A DNA stretch of 17,525 bases. Origin: an uncultured Verrucomicrobia subdivision 3 bacterium (lineage in GTDB: Bacteria > Verrucomicrobiota > Verrucomicrobiae > Limisphaerales > UBA11358). Location of the stretch: NCBI GenBank assembly GCA_903847285.1, contig CAINDH010000140.1, forward strand, positions 1-17,525, in the 5' to 3' direction. The translations under genes and the position numbers were made by a program. The notes under the pieces are model-generated. The model made no database searches. It had not been told where the DNA came from and saw only the letters and a program-made list of their open reading frames with translations. The first letter of the stretch is position 1, and every line of letters starts with the position of its first letter. Positions 6,216 to 14,785 of this stretch are shown piece after piece.

Positions 6216-8612
6216 ATGAAATTCTTGCTCGTATGGTTTACCAGTCTGGCGGCGTTGCAGCTCGTGGCGTTGCCGGCGTTTCCCGGCGCGGAAGGGGCGG
6301 GAGCGAATGCTCAAGGTGGACGTGGCGGCACAGTGTTTCACGTCACCACGACGAATGACAACGGCTCCAGCGGTCTGGCCGGCAGCCTGCGTCAAGGTGT
6401 GAGTGTGGCGAACCGCACGATTGTCTTTGATGTCTCTGGCACGATTACTCTCGCATCCGACTTAAAAATTACGACGAGCAACCTGACCATCGCCGGGCAG
6501 TCTGCCCCAGGCGACGGCATCGCCATCAAAGGTTGGTCGTTCATGGTTGAAAGCACGCATGACGTGGTGGTGCGTTACCTACGCTGCCGGCCGGGTGATG
6601 TAAACTGCTCCAGCTTTCAAGGCGACGCGTTTGATTTTGTGAACGTGACGAATGTCGTGGCGGATCACATCTCGGCTTCGTGGAGCGTGGACGAGTGTCT
6701 TTCGCCGACACACTCGGCGAATGTCACGGTGCAGTGGTGTTTGATTGGCGAGAGCATGAAAAATTCCTGTCACGTGAAGGGCGCGCACGGCTACGGCACT
6801 TTGATGCGCTACAATGACGGACTTTTCTCGCTGCATCATAATCTTTACCCGAACAATGACAGTCGCAATCCGCGTCCCGGCGACAGCACACGCTTGGATT
6901 TCGTTAACAACGTGGCCTACAACTGGGGTGGTTTCTGCGGTTACAACGGCAACGATTCGCCGGACAACATGGCCAATGGTGGTCTCTACTTCACTAACTC
7001 GCTGAACTACGTGAGTAATTGTTTTGTCGCTGGGCCGAACAGTTCTGCCACGCTCGCATTTAATTCTGGCGTGACGAACTCGCTGCAATGCCAGATCTGG
7101 CAGTCGGGCAATTACATCGATAACAACAAAAATAGCGTGCTGGATGGCTCGAACACCGGCTGGTCCATGTTCGGCTCGCCATACACGCAGTTATCCAGCC
7201 CGTTCGCCATCGCGCCCGTCACCACGGACACGCCGCTCACGGCCTACGAACGCGTGCTGGCGTTCGTCGGCGCGTCGCAGTCGCGCGACGCCGTGGACGA
7301 TCGCATCGTTCGCTCCGTGCGGGCGCATGGCGGCAAGCACATTGACGAGATCAACGCCGTTGCCTTCGCCGGCGATTACATCACCAACAGCGTCTCTGGC
7401 ACAAACTACATCGCCGTGAACCCTTGGCCTGTGCTGAACTCCACCGCCGCACCGCTGGACACAGATCAAGATGGAATGCCGAATTATTGGGAGCTGAACC
7501 TGGGGTTGAATCCGGCTGTGGCGAACAATAACCACACCAATGTCGCCGGCTACACCGACCTGGAAGATTATCTGAATTTCCTAGGTGCGTTGCATAACTT
7601 TGGCCCGGTGAACGCAACCAACCTTACCAATCTCCGCACGCTCACCGGCTATGATACGAATTTTGTTTTCACCGTGGCAAACGCTACGAACGGCAGCGTT
7701 GCGCTGGCTGCCGATGGCTTCACGGTGCGATTTCTACCGATGACAAATTTTATCGGGGTTGCCTATTTCACATTCAGCGTGACGAACGCGACCAATCACA
7801 CTGCGTTCGGCCCCGTCGTGGTGGCGTCACTTGTCACGAACCTGGTGCCAGTCATCGTTTCACAACCGGTCAGCGCCACGAATTCGACCGGCAGTAACGC
7901 GCAATTCAACGTCGGTGCAGCCAATGCTGGTCTGACTTTTCAGTGGCGGCGCGGCGGGTCAAACCTGGTGAACGGCGCAAAATTTTTCGGCGCGACTAAT
8001 GCCACGCTCATCATTACGAACATCGGCGTCACTGACGTGACAAACTACACGGTGGTCATCACGAATTTTTCCGGCGTGGTCACCAGCACTCCCGCTGCGC
8101 TGGTGCTGGGTGCGTCCGCTCCGCCCGCGCCGTCCGGCCTGACGGCTAGTCCGACAAATCTTTTGATTAACTTGCGCTGGAACTCGGTTGCGGGCGCGAC
8201 GAATTACAATCTAAAACGGGGCACCGAAAATGGCGGACCGTATCCGCGGGTGTTCGGTGGGCTGGCGTTGACAAATTATTCTGACACCGCTGCGACCAAT
8301 GCCGTTACTTATTATTATGTCGTCTCCGCCCTCGCTGCCGGTAGCGAGGGCACCAATTCGCTGGCCGTGTCCGCGGTCACGTTGCCTTCGGCGCAGTCGA
8401 CAAATCTCTCGATGCAGATGACGAGCGGGCAGTTGCAGTTGTCATGGCCTCAGTCGCATCTTGGCTGGCGCTTGCAGTTGCAGACCAATGCGCCAGGTAT
8501 CGGCTTGGGCACGAACTGGACGACCGTTGCCGGCAGCACCAACGCTAGTTCTTATAATATGCCGGTCACAACCACTAACGGCAGTGTGTTCCTAAGGCTG
8601 GTTTATCCTTAA
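6216..8612 (+). CDS. Modular secreted pectate lyase (PL1) with Ig-like, Fn3-like and C-terminal domains
   Basis: 798 residues. A signal peptide ends near residue 20. The PL1 parallel beta-helix (about 21-400) starts with Phe-Pro-Gly-Ala-Glu-Gly-Ala-Gly, as in bacterial pectate lyase / pectate trisaccharide-lyase proteins. It has the Asp-His-Ile-Ser-Ala-Ser-Trp-Ser-Val-Asp-Glu block (D150, H151; calcium/substrate groove) and Ser-Arg-Asn-Pro-Arg (R217, R220), the expected position of the catalytic Arg. After it come a calcium-binding thrombospondin type 3-like motif (DTDQDGMPNYWE, about 415), a cadherin-like segment (467-545), an Ig-like domain (547-630), a fibronectin III-like domain (634-725) and a C-terminal domain (730-798) related to that of the next gene. 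It cleaves demethylated pectin by beta-elimination. The catalytic part is conventional; the tail is typical of Verrucomicrobiota surface enzymes and may bind or sort. Confidence 0.93.
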   Translation: MKFLLVWFTSLAALQLVALPAFPGAEGAGANAQGGRGGTVFHVTTTNDNGSSGLAGSLRQGVSVANRTIVFDVSGTITLASDLKITTSNLTIAGQSAPGDGIAIKGWSFMVESTHDVVVRYLRCRPGDVNCSSFQGDAFDFVNVTNVVADHISASWSVDECLSPTHSANVTVQWCLIGESMKNSCHVKGAHGYGTLMRYNDGLFSLHHNLYPNNDSRNPRPGDSTRLDFVNNVAYNWGGFCGYNGNDSPDNMANGGLYFTNSLNYVSNCFVAGPNSSATLAFNSGVTNSLQCQIWQSGNYIDNNKNSVLDGSNTGWSMFGSPYTQLSSPFAIAPVTTDTPLTAYERVLAFVGASQSRDAVDDRIVRSVRAHGGKHIDEINAVAFAGDYITNSVSGTNYIAVNPWPVLNSTAAPLDTDQDGMPNYWELNLGLNPAVANNNHTNVAGYTDLEDYLNFLGALHNFGPVNATNLTNLRTLTGYDTNFVFTVANATNGSVALAADGFTVRFLPMTNFIGVAYFTFSVTNATNHTAFGPVVVASLVTNLVPVIVSQPVSATNSTGSNAQFNVGAANAGLTFQWRRGGSNLVNGAKFFGATNATLIITNIGVTDVTNYTVVITNFSGVVTSTPAALVLGASAPPAPSGLTASPTNLLINLRWNSVAGATNYNLKRGTENGGPYPRVFGGLALTNYSDTAATNAVTYYYVVSALAAGSEGTNSLAVSAVTLPSAQSTNLSMQMTSGQLQLSWPQSHLGWRLQLQTNAPGIGLGTNWTTVAGSTNASSYNMPVTTTNGSVFLRLVYP

Positions 8613-8793
8613 AAAAGAAATCCCACCTGATTTAAGCTTTTCAAGGCCATCCGGTGAATTCAGTGGAGGAATTTTCAGACGCTGAGTCGCAGGCACTTAT
8701 TTCAAATTCATTTGCAGCTATTCGGCGGTGACGCACGGACTTCTTCGGCTAGTGTTTTCCCCGAACCTAATTCAGCTAATCACTACACCACTT

Positions 8794-11700
8794 ATGTCCA
8801 AATCCAACCTGTCGTATTTTTCGGCCTGCGTGCTCGCCGGTTTAGGAATTGCCCTTACTTCATTCAGCCTCACCGCTGCCACTGTCGTTTGGAATGGTTC
8901 CGCCGGAACCACCAATTGGTCTATCGGTGGCAACTGGGTTGGCAGCGCCGCACCGGGCATTGCTGACGACGTGAAGTTTTATGATGCTGGTTCTGTGGTC
9001 ACGGCTTCCAACGTGAATAGCATCGTTGATGTGGGTTTTGGAGGGACGATCGGCTCGTTGCAATTCGCGGCCACCAACGGGACACACACGGTGTTAATCA
9101 CCAATGGCGCGACGTTTAATGTGACGGGCACTGGTGGCTTGATTTCCGGCACGTTAACGGACAATGGCAGCGCGCAGATTGTCAACGCCACCATCACCGG
9201 TGGTGGTGCGTTGAATTTAAACAACACGGCTGCGAATCTAATTGTTGACCAAGGTCGCGCGGCCAACGGCAACGCTACCCAACGCGGTATTTTGGACTTG
9301 AGCGGATTGGCTACGTTTACCGGCAGCTTCAACAATATCTCCGTTGGCACATCGACTTTTGGCGGAGTCAACAATGCACAGAATGCCACGGGCACACTCA
9401 AGCTGGCGCAGACAAACGTCATCACCACGGCCTTCCTTGGCACCGGCATCTCGGTAAACAACCAAGCCACGCCGACGAATTCCATCCAGATCGGCTCTGA
9501 CAACGGCAACGCGGGCGGGGTGAACTTCTTTTTCCTTGGCCAGTCGAACATTTTCAACATCGACAGCATCGGGGTGGGTTGCCTGAAAACCACGGCCACG
9601 ATGTTGTTTAATGTCGGCCTGAATAATCCGGCTGCATATTTTCGCGGTGCGGTGGGCGGCAACAGCCGTATTCGTTTTTGGACTATCGGTGATATGGCAA
9701 GCAACGGAAGTTCCTCGGCCACGGCGCAAGGCACAAATGATTTTAGCGGCGGTATCGTAGATGCCATGGTGGACACGATGTCACTTGGCCGTGATCGGCA
9801 AGGTGGCAATACCGGCACTGCGGCAACGAAGGGCACGTTGACGTTCACCGCTGGTATCATTGATGTCAACACGCTCTTCATCGGTAATCAGCAATTCACG
9901 GCGGCGGCCAATGTCAACCCGATGAATGGTGTCCTGAATGTGAATGGCGCGGCCGCGACGCTCCGGGTCAATACGGTTCTGACGCTAGGCCGCACCTCTG
10001 TCAATAGTCTGGCGGCAACGAACAGCTTTGGCGTTTTGAATATCACCAACGGCACAGTGTTGGCCAACAACATCACGGTGGGTGCAGTGAGCACGAACAA
10101 CGTCATCAACTTGAGCGCAGGTGTTTTGATCGTCAGCAACACTCTCACCACGAATTCAATCGGATTGAAAACTTTATCCACCGCCAATTCCACGTTGGGC
10201 CTGACATTGAATGCGAACGGAACGCTGTTCGGTTTGGTGCGGACGTTGTCCACTGGCGGCACGACCAACGTCATTCAATTGGATGCCAAGCCGGTGATTT
10301 ACATTACTTATCCGAAGCAGATGGCGCTCATCAAATATACAATCTTAGACGGAGCTGGATTTAATTTTGGCCTGACCAACCTTCCGGCTTGGGCGCCTGG
10401 TGCTTACCTCTTCAACAATGTCGCCAACAGTTCAGTCGATTTGGTGTTGCCATTTGACCCGCGCCCGGTCATCACCTCCAACCCCGCGAACTACAGTGGT
10501 TCGCCGGGCGACAACGTCAGTTTCAGCACGTCCATTGATGCGAACAGTGCCACCCCGTTGACCTATCAATGGCATCTCGGTGCGACACCGCTGGTGAACG
10601 GCGTGACGGGCAGCGGCTCGACGATTTCCGGTGCGACCACCGCCACCTTGTCCATCAACAACGCACAGGCAGGTGACAATGGCAGTTACTCGGTGACTAT
10701 CACCAACGCGTATGGTTCCACCAACAGCGCGGCAGCGGTGCTGACCATCAGTGCGGGCAATGTCGCGCCCGGCCTGACTGGTCTCAACAACTTAACGGTC
10801 ATCCAAGGTAACATCGGCACGTTCAGTGCGACCGCTTCCGGCAATCCTGCTCCCGCATTGCAATGGCAGCGCAACGGCGTGGATATCGCCGGCCAAACTG
10901 GTAACAGCTACACCGTCACCAACGCTCAATATCTGGCGGATGACGGCGCGGTGTTCTCCCTTATCGCCACGAACGTGGCGGGCAGTGCGACGAACAGCGC
11001 CACCCTCACCGTCATTGTTACACCGACCATCAGCGTTCAGCCGGTCAGTCTCGTGGTCACAAGCACGCAACCCGCCACGTTCTCCGTTACTGCGAGTGGT
11101 GTGCCGCCGCCGACGTATCAGTGGTATCTCAACAACAGCCCGATCAGCAACCAGACCAATGCGACATACACCATCGCCAGCGCCGTGGCGGGGAACATCG
11201 GAACCTACAAAGTGGTTGTCAACAATACCGCTGGTTCCGTGACCAGTTCCAACGCCACGCTCACGGTGAATTCCACCATAGCACCTGTGGCTTTCGCGCC
11301 AGCGAACGGCGCTTCAGGCATCTGCTATGACACTCCGCTAGCGGTCACTTTCAGTGCTGCTTCCGTTTTGGGCGCATCGGGGCTCATAAGGATTTACAAC
11401 GTGACAAATTCCACGACGCCGGTGGATACAATCAACGTCGCGCTGGGTGCGGTGCAGGCGCGCTCATTTCCCGGAGACGGCCAGTCGTTCGGCTACCAGA
11501 CCATCCAAATCAGCGGTAGCACAGCGAATATCTATCCGCACTTCGGGGTCCTCTCTTCCAATGCGACCTACTATGTGACGATTGACGCCGGTGCATTTAC
11601 CGATGTCTCCGGTGCCTATTTTACTGGCATCGCGGCGACGAATGTCTGGAAGTTCTCCACAAAGGTTGGTGGACCGCTGGACACCAATAACCTCCTGGTC

Positions 11701-13395
11701 AACGGTGATGGCAGTGGTGACTTCCTGACGGTGCAGGGCGCAATCAATTCCATTCCTGCTGGGACAAGCGCCTCGCAGCGCGTCATCAACATCCGCGATG
11801 GGATTTATAACGAGCTCGTGGACATCGCTGGCAAGCACAACGTCACGTTCCGTGGCCAGAGCCGCAACGGCACGGTCGTGGGTAACGCGAACAATAACAA
11901 CTTCCAAGCGGCCAGCCCTGCGGGTGCCAGCACGCACAATCGCATGTCGTTCAAGGTGGGTGCGAATGACGTCGTGCTCGACAGTCTCACCATCAGCAAT
12001 ATGACCCCGCAGGGAGGTTCTCAGGCCGAGGCTTTGATGTTGGAGACATCTGCTGCGCGCATCATCGTCAACAACTGCACCATCGCGAGTTTTCAGGATA
12101 CCATTCTCGCCAACACCGCCACCACCAAGGCGTATTTCAACAACTCTCTTGTGCAAGGCGACGTGGACTTCATCTGGGGCGGTGGCAACCTGTTTTTCAC
12201 GAACTGCGAAGTCCGTTACCTCGCGCGGGCGGGTAACGGTGGTGCGGTTGGCCCGAATCCATCGCCCGGCGCAAGCGAAGTGACCAGCAACGGATTCGCC
12301 TTCATCAACTGCGTGTTCTCTGCCCCGGTCAACGCGACGAACCACACCATCGGTCGCACCCGCGGCATCGCCGGCGCGAACATGGCGCTCATCAACTGTC
12401 TCATGGCTCCCGTGTTGAACGGCTGGGATGGGTCGGCGCTGCCGACCAGCAGCTACCGCAACTGGTTCTATGGTTGTAGCAACTCGACGGCAACGGCATC
12501 CGTCACATTGACCAACGGTATTGCGCTTGCAACCACCGACGTGAACCTGACGAACGCTTCAACCGCCGCGATTTGGCTTTACGGTTGGCAGCCTTCGATT
12601 GCTCCCACCATCATCACAAATCCCGTCAGCCAGATGGTGACCGCTGGACAGCCGGCTTCATTTGGTGTTCTCGCCACGGGTTTGCCGTCGCCGACGTATC
12701 AATGGCAGCACGCGGGAACCAATCTTTCTGGCGCGATCGCTTCGACGCTGAACATTGCTAGCACGACGCTCGCTGACGCTGGTTCTTATGCCGTCATCGT
12801 CACCACGCCGGCGGGCAGTGTGACGAGCACCACCGCCACGCTCACGGTGAATCCGCCGCCGAACACGGCACCGACGTTCACCGCGCCCATCACCGGCACG
12901 AACTTCACCATCAACGTCGGCGTGAACCTCGCCGTGAATTGCTCTGCGACGGATTCTGATTCACCCGCACAGGCGCTGACCTATTCGCTGCTCTCCGGCC
13001 CGTCCGGCGCGGCGGTGGATTCCGGCACGGGCAATTTCACCTGGCGTCCGACAGTCGGGCAGGGTGATTCGACCAACGCGGTGGTGGTTGTCGTCACCGA
13101 CAACGGCACTCCGAATTTGAGCGCGACCAATAACTTCACTGTCACGGTGAATCCTTTGATCACGCCCACCACCGGCACATTGAGCTATTCGGGCGGCCAG
13201 TTCAGCACATCCTTCAGCGGACAGATCGGCCCTGACTACGCCCTGCAATCCAACACCAACCTTGCCGGGGGAACGTGGACGACGGTGGCCTCGACCAATT
13301 CGCCCGCGACGATGCCATTAATTCTGACCGATCCGAACGCCGGTTCGCAGGCGGTGCAGTTCTACCGCATCGTCACTGGCCCGCCGTTGCCGTGA
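8794..13395 (+). CDS. Giant modular secreted pectinesterase (pectin methylesterase, CE8)
   Basis: 1533 residues from the ATG at 8794. A GTG at 8728 would add 22 residues ahead of the signal peptide and is less likely. Signal peptide about 1-29. Order: beta-strand repeat region rich in Gly, Asn and Thr (30-550), like autotransporter-associated repeats, opening with Asn-Trp-Ser-Ile-Gly-Gly-Asn-Trp-Val-Gly; three Ig-like domains (554-654, 658-742, 743-826); a bacterial Ig-like (Big_5-type) domain (828-959); the CE8 beta-helix (967-1232); a fourth Ig-like domain (1268-1352); a cadherin-like domain (1356-1454); and a C-terminal domain (1457-1533). CE8 residues: Gln-Asp-Thr (Q1101, D1102) and Gly-Asp-Val-Asp-Phe-Ile-Trp-Gly with nucleophile D1125. 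The Arg of the Leu-Gly-Arg-Pro-Trp motif is R1188, but the motif reads Ile-Gly-Arg-Thr-Arg, so the Trp is missing. It would release methanol from pectin, making substrate for the PL1 upstream. Confidence 0.9.
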   Translation: MSKSNLSYFSACVLAGLGIALTSFSLTAATVVWNGSAGTTNWSIGGNWVGSAAPGIADDVKFYDAGSVVTASNVNSIVDVGFGGTIGSLQFAATNGTHTVLITNGATFNVTGTGGLISGTLTDNGSAQIVNATITGGGALNLNNTAANLIVDQGRAANGNATQRGILDLSGLATFTGSFNNISVGTSTFGGVNNAQNATGTLKLAQTNVITTAFLGTGISVNNQATPTNSIQIGSDNGNAGGVNFFFLGQSNIFNIDSIGVGCLKTTATMLFNVGLNNPAAYFRGAVGGNSRIRFWTIGDMASNGSSSATAQGTNDFSGGIVDAMVDTMSLGRDRQGGNTGTAATKGTLTFTAGIIDVNTLFIGNQQFTAAANVNPMNGVLNVNGAAATLRVNTVLTLGRTSVNSLAATNSFGVLNITNGTVLANNITVGAVSTNNVINLSAGVLIVSNTLTTNSIGLKTLSTANSTLGLTLNANGTLFGLVRTLSTGGTTNVIQLDAKPVIYITYPKQMALIKYTILDGAGFNFGLTNLPAWAPGAYLFNNVANSSVDLVLPFDPRPVITSNPANYSGSPGDNVSFSTSIDANSATPLTYQWHLGATPLVNGVTGSGSTISGATTATLSINNAQAGDNGSYSVTITNAYGSTNSAAAVLTISAGNVAPGLTGLNNLTVIQGNIGTFSATASGNPAPALQWQRNGVDIAGQTGNSYTVTNAQYLADDGAVFSLIATNVAGSATNSATLTVIVTPTISVQPVSLVVTSTQPATFSVTASGVPPPTYQWYLNNSPISNQTNATYTIASAVAGNIGTYKVVVNNTAGSVTSSNATLTVNSTIAPVAFAPANGASGICYDTPLAVTFSAASVLGASGLIRIYNVTNSTTPVDTINVALGAVQARSFPGDGQSFGYQTIQISGSTANIYPHFGVLSSNATYYVTIDAGAFTDVSGAYFTGIAATNVWKFSTKVGGPLDTNNLLVNGDGSGDFLTVQGAINSIPAGTSASQRVINIRDGIYNELVDIAGKHNVTFRGQSRNGTVVGNANNNNFQAASPAGASTHNRMSFKVGANDVVLDSLTISNMTPQGGSQAEALMLETSAARIIVNNCTIASFQDTILANTATTKAYFNNSLVQGDVDFIWGGGNLFFTNCEVRYLARAGNGGAVGPNPSPGASEVTSNGFAFINCVFSAPVNATNHTIGRTRGIAGANMALINCLMAPVLNGWDGSALPTSSYRNWFYGCSNSTATASVTLTNGIALATTDVNLTNASTAAIWLYGWQPSIAPTIITNPVSQMVTAGQPASFGVLATGLPSPTYQWQHAGTNLSGAIASTLNIASTTLADAGSYAVIVTTPAGSVTSTTATLTVNPPPNTAPTFTAPITGTNFTINVGVNLAVNCSATDSDSPAQALTYSLLSGPSGAAVDSGTGNFTWRPTVGQGDSTNAVVVVVTDNGTPNLSATNNFTVTVNPLITPTTGTLSYSGGQFSTSFSGQIGPDYALQSNTNLAGGTWTTVASTNSPATMPLILTDPNAGSQAVQFYRIVTGPPLP

Positions 13396-13418
13396 GTTGA
13401 GATTTGGGTAAAGGTTGG

Positions 13419-13451
13419 CGCGCGGTGAAAGCGATTTCACCGCGCGTTTTT
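13419..13451 (+). terminator. Rho-independent terminator closing the pectin cluster
   Basis: A perfect 12-bp GC-rich stem (13419-13430 with 13435-13446) with a GCGA tetraloop, followed by five T. It lies 24 bases after the pectinesterase stop and separates that gene from the LptF/LptG-type gene. Confidence 0.88.
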
Positions 13452-13494
13452 CTTTGCCGCGCCGCGCAAAATCCGTCAACTTGCGCGAACCGAT

Positions 13495-14715
13495 TTGAAG
13501 ACACTTCATAAATATCTCATTGGCCAGGTGCTCGCTACCGCCGCGCTCACCGTGGCGGTGTTCGTGTTCGTGCTGATGCTGATGAATGTGCTTACGGACG
13601 TGCTACCGATGTTGATGAAAGGGCAATTGCCGCTGGTGCTGGTGTTGAAATCGCTCGGCCTGCTGCTGCCGTTCGCCTGTGTCTATGCGTTGCCGATGGG
13701 CTTCATCACGGCGACGTTGCTGGTGTTCGGACGTTTCAGCGCGGACCATGAGTTGACCGCCGCGAGGGCAGGGGGGGTGAGTCTGCTTGCACTCATTTCG
13801 CCGGTGTTACTTTTGAGTCTCGCTTGCTGCGCGTTGAGCGCGTGGTTCAACATGGATCTTGGCCCGCGCTCGCGGGTGATGTTCAAAAGTTTGAAGACAG
13901 ACATGGTCGCGAGTTTTGCCATCAGTCAGATTCCCGCCGGTCAGCCGGTGCGTGATTTTCCAGGATACATTTTGTATGCGGAAAAAAACACCGGAGAAGA
14001 ATTGCGTAACGTGATGTTGTATCAGATGCAGGGTGAAACCAATGTGCTTGGAATGATTCAGGCGGAAAGCGCGCAGATGAAACTGAATGCCGCCGCGCAG
14101 GAGATTCAAATTGATTTTGCCGAGGCGCGGCTGATTTCCTTTGATGCCAGCCGCCAAGGTTATTTATTTGCCAGGCATCTGCCGTTTGTTTTCAGCACCA
14201 CTAATTTGAATTCCAAATTCGGCGGCAAGCCCAGTATTGGCAACATGACCTTTCTACAACTCCGTCAGGAATTACGGGACGTGCAGCGATTAAATTTTTC
14301 AGGCACCGTAAGTTCGTCGGCGACCGCCAGTGACTTGAAGCAATTCGGACTACGCGCCGGCACCAACGCCACCCCGGCGGACATGGCGGCACTGATGAAA
14401 AAGGCGCGGCAAGTCCAGACGCAGCAGGCGGGCGAAATCCGCGTCATCATGAACCGGCAACTAGCCTTTTCTTTCGCGTGCTTTGGTTTTACGCTCATCG
14501 GTATTCCGTTGGGCATCCGCGTTCACCGGCGCGAGACGAATGTGGGCATCGGCATCGCGCTGATTCTGGTCGTGATTTTTTACGCCTTTGAAATGCTCGG
14601 CGATTCGCTCGCGTGGCATCCTGAACTTTACCCGCACCTCATTGTGTGGATTCCGGTCTTCCTCTTCCAAGGCGTCGGCGCCGTGCTGCTCTGGCGCGCG
14701 AACAAAGGAATTTGA
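13495..14715 (+). CDS. LptF/LptG family permease (lipopolysaccharide export, YjgP/YjgQ)
   Basis: 406 residues. The family forms the inner-membrane part of the LptB2FG transporter that extracts lipopolysaccharide and passes it to the periplasmic bridge. Hydrophobic segments lie near residues 10-33, 47-72, 97-120, 320-342, 348-370 and 378-400, giving the usual 3+3 layout around a periplasmic beta-jellyroll domain (about 121-315). Family blocks include Ala-Leu-Pro-Met-Gly-Phe near 65-70, Glu-Leu-Thr-Ala-Ala-Arg-Ala-Gly-Gly (cytoplasmic coupling helix) and Asn-Arg-Gln-Leu-Ala-Phe at about 318. The start is TTG: the protein then begins Met-Lys-Thr-Leu-His-Lys-Tyr-Leu, as in homologues, and no ATG or GTG lies nearby upstream. 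A second LptF/G gene is absent here. LptF and LptG cannot be separated with confidence, so no symbol is given. Confidence 0.9.
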   Translation: MKTLHKYLIGQVLATAALTVAVFVFVLMLMNVLTDVLPMLMKGQLPLVLVLKSLGLLLPFACVYALPMGFITATLLVFGRFSADHELTAARAGGVSLLALISPVLLLSLACCALSAWFNMDLGPRSRVMFKSLKTDMVASFAISQIPAGQPVRDFPGYILYAEKNTGEELRNVMLYQMQGETNVLGMIQAESAQMKLNAAAQEIQIDFAEARLISFDASRQGYLFARHLPFVFSTTNLNSKFGGKPSIGNMTFLQLRQELRDVQRLNFSGTVSSSATASDLKQFGLRAGTNATPADMAALMKKARQVQTQQAGEIRVIMNRQLAFSFACFGFTLIGIPLGIRVHRRETNVGIGIALILVVIFYAFEMLGDSLAWHPELYPHLIVWIPVFLFQGVGAVLLWRANKGI

Positions 14716-14785
14716 AAACCATCGTGGCTGTTCGCCGAAGAATGAAGCTGATGAGGCCGGTGCAGCTTTTCTGCCGGTTGAAGTC

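Noticed and set aside
8609..8640. Terminator after the pectate lyase gene
   Set aside because: Only a 6-bp AT-rich inverted repeat with a long loop and no clean U-tract, so read-through into the pectinesterase gene cannot be excluded.
8664..8672. Shine-Dalgarno-like GGAGG in the gap before the pectinesterase gene
   Set aside because: No start codon lies 5-12 bases downstream; the true start at 8794 is over 120 bases away.
8728..8793. GTG start giving a 1555-residue pectinesterase
   Set aside because: It would put 22 extra residues before a clean signal peptide that begins at the ATG at 8794.
8979..9881. 300-codon minus-strand ORF
   Set aside because: It lies wholly opposite the beta-strand repeat region of the pectinesterase; the biased codons there leave the antisense frame open. 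No motif, start context or signal supports it.
11464..12345. 293-codon minus-strand ORF
   Set aside because: Antisense shadow of the CE8 catalytic domain; its sequence is rich in Arg, Val and His as expected from a shadow frame.
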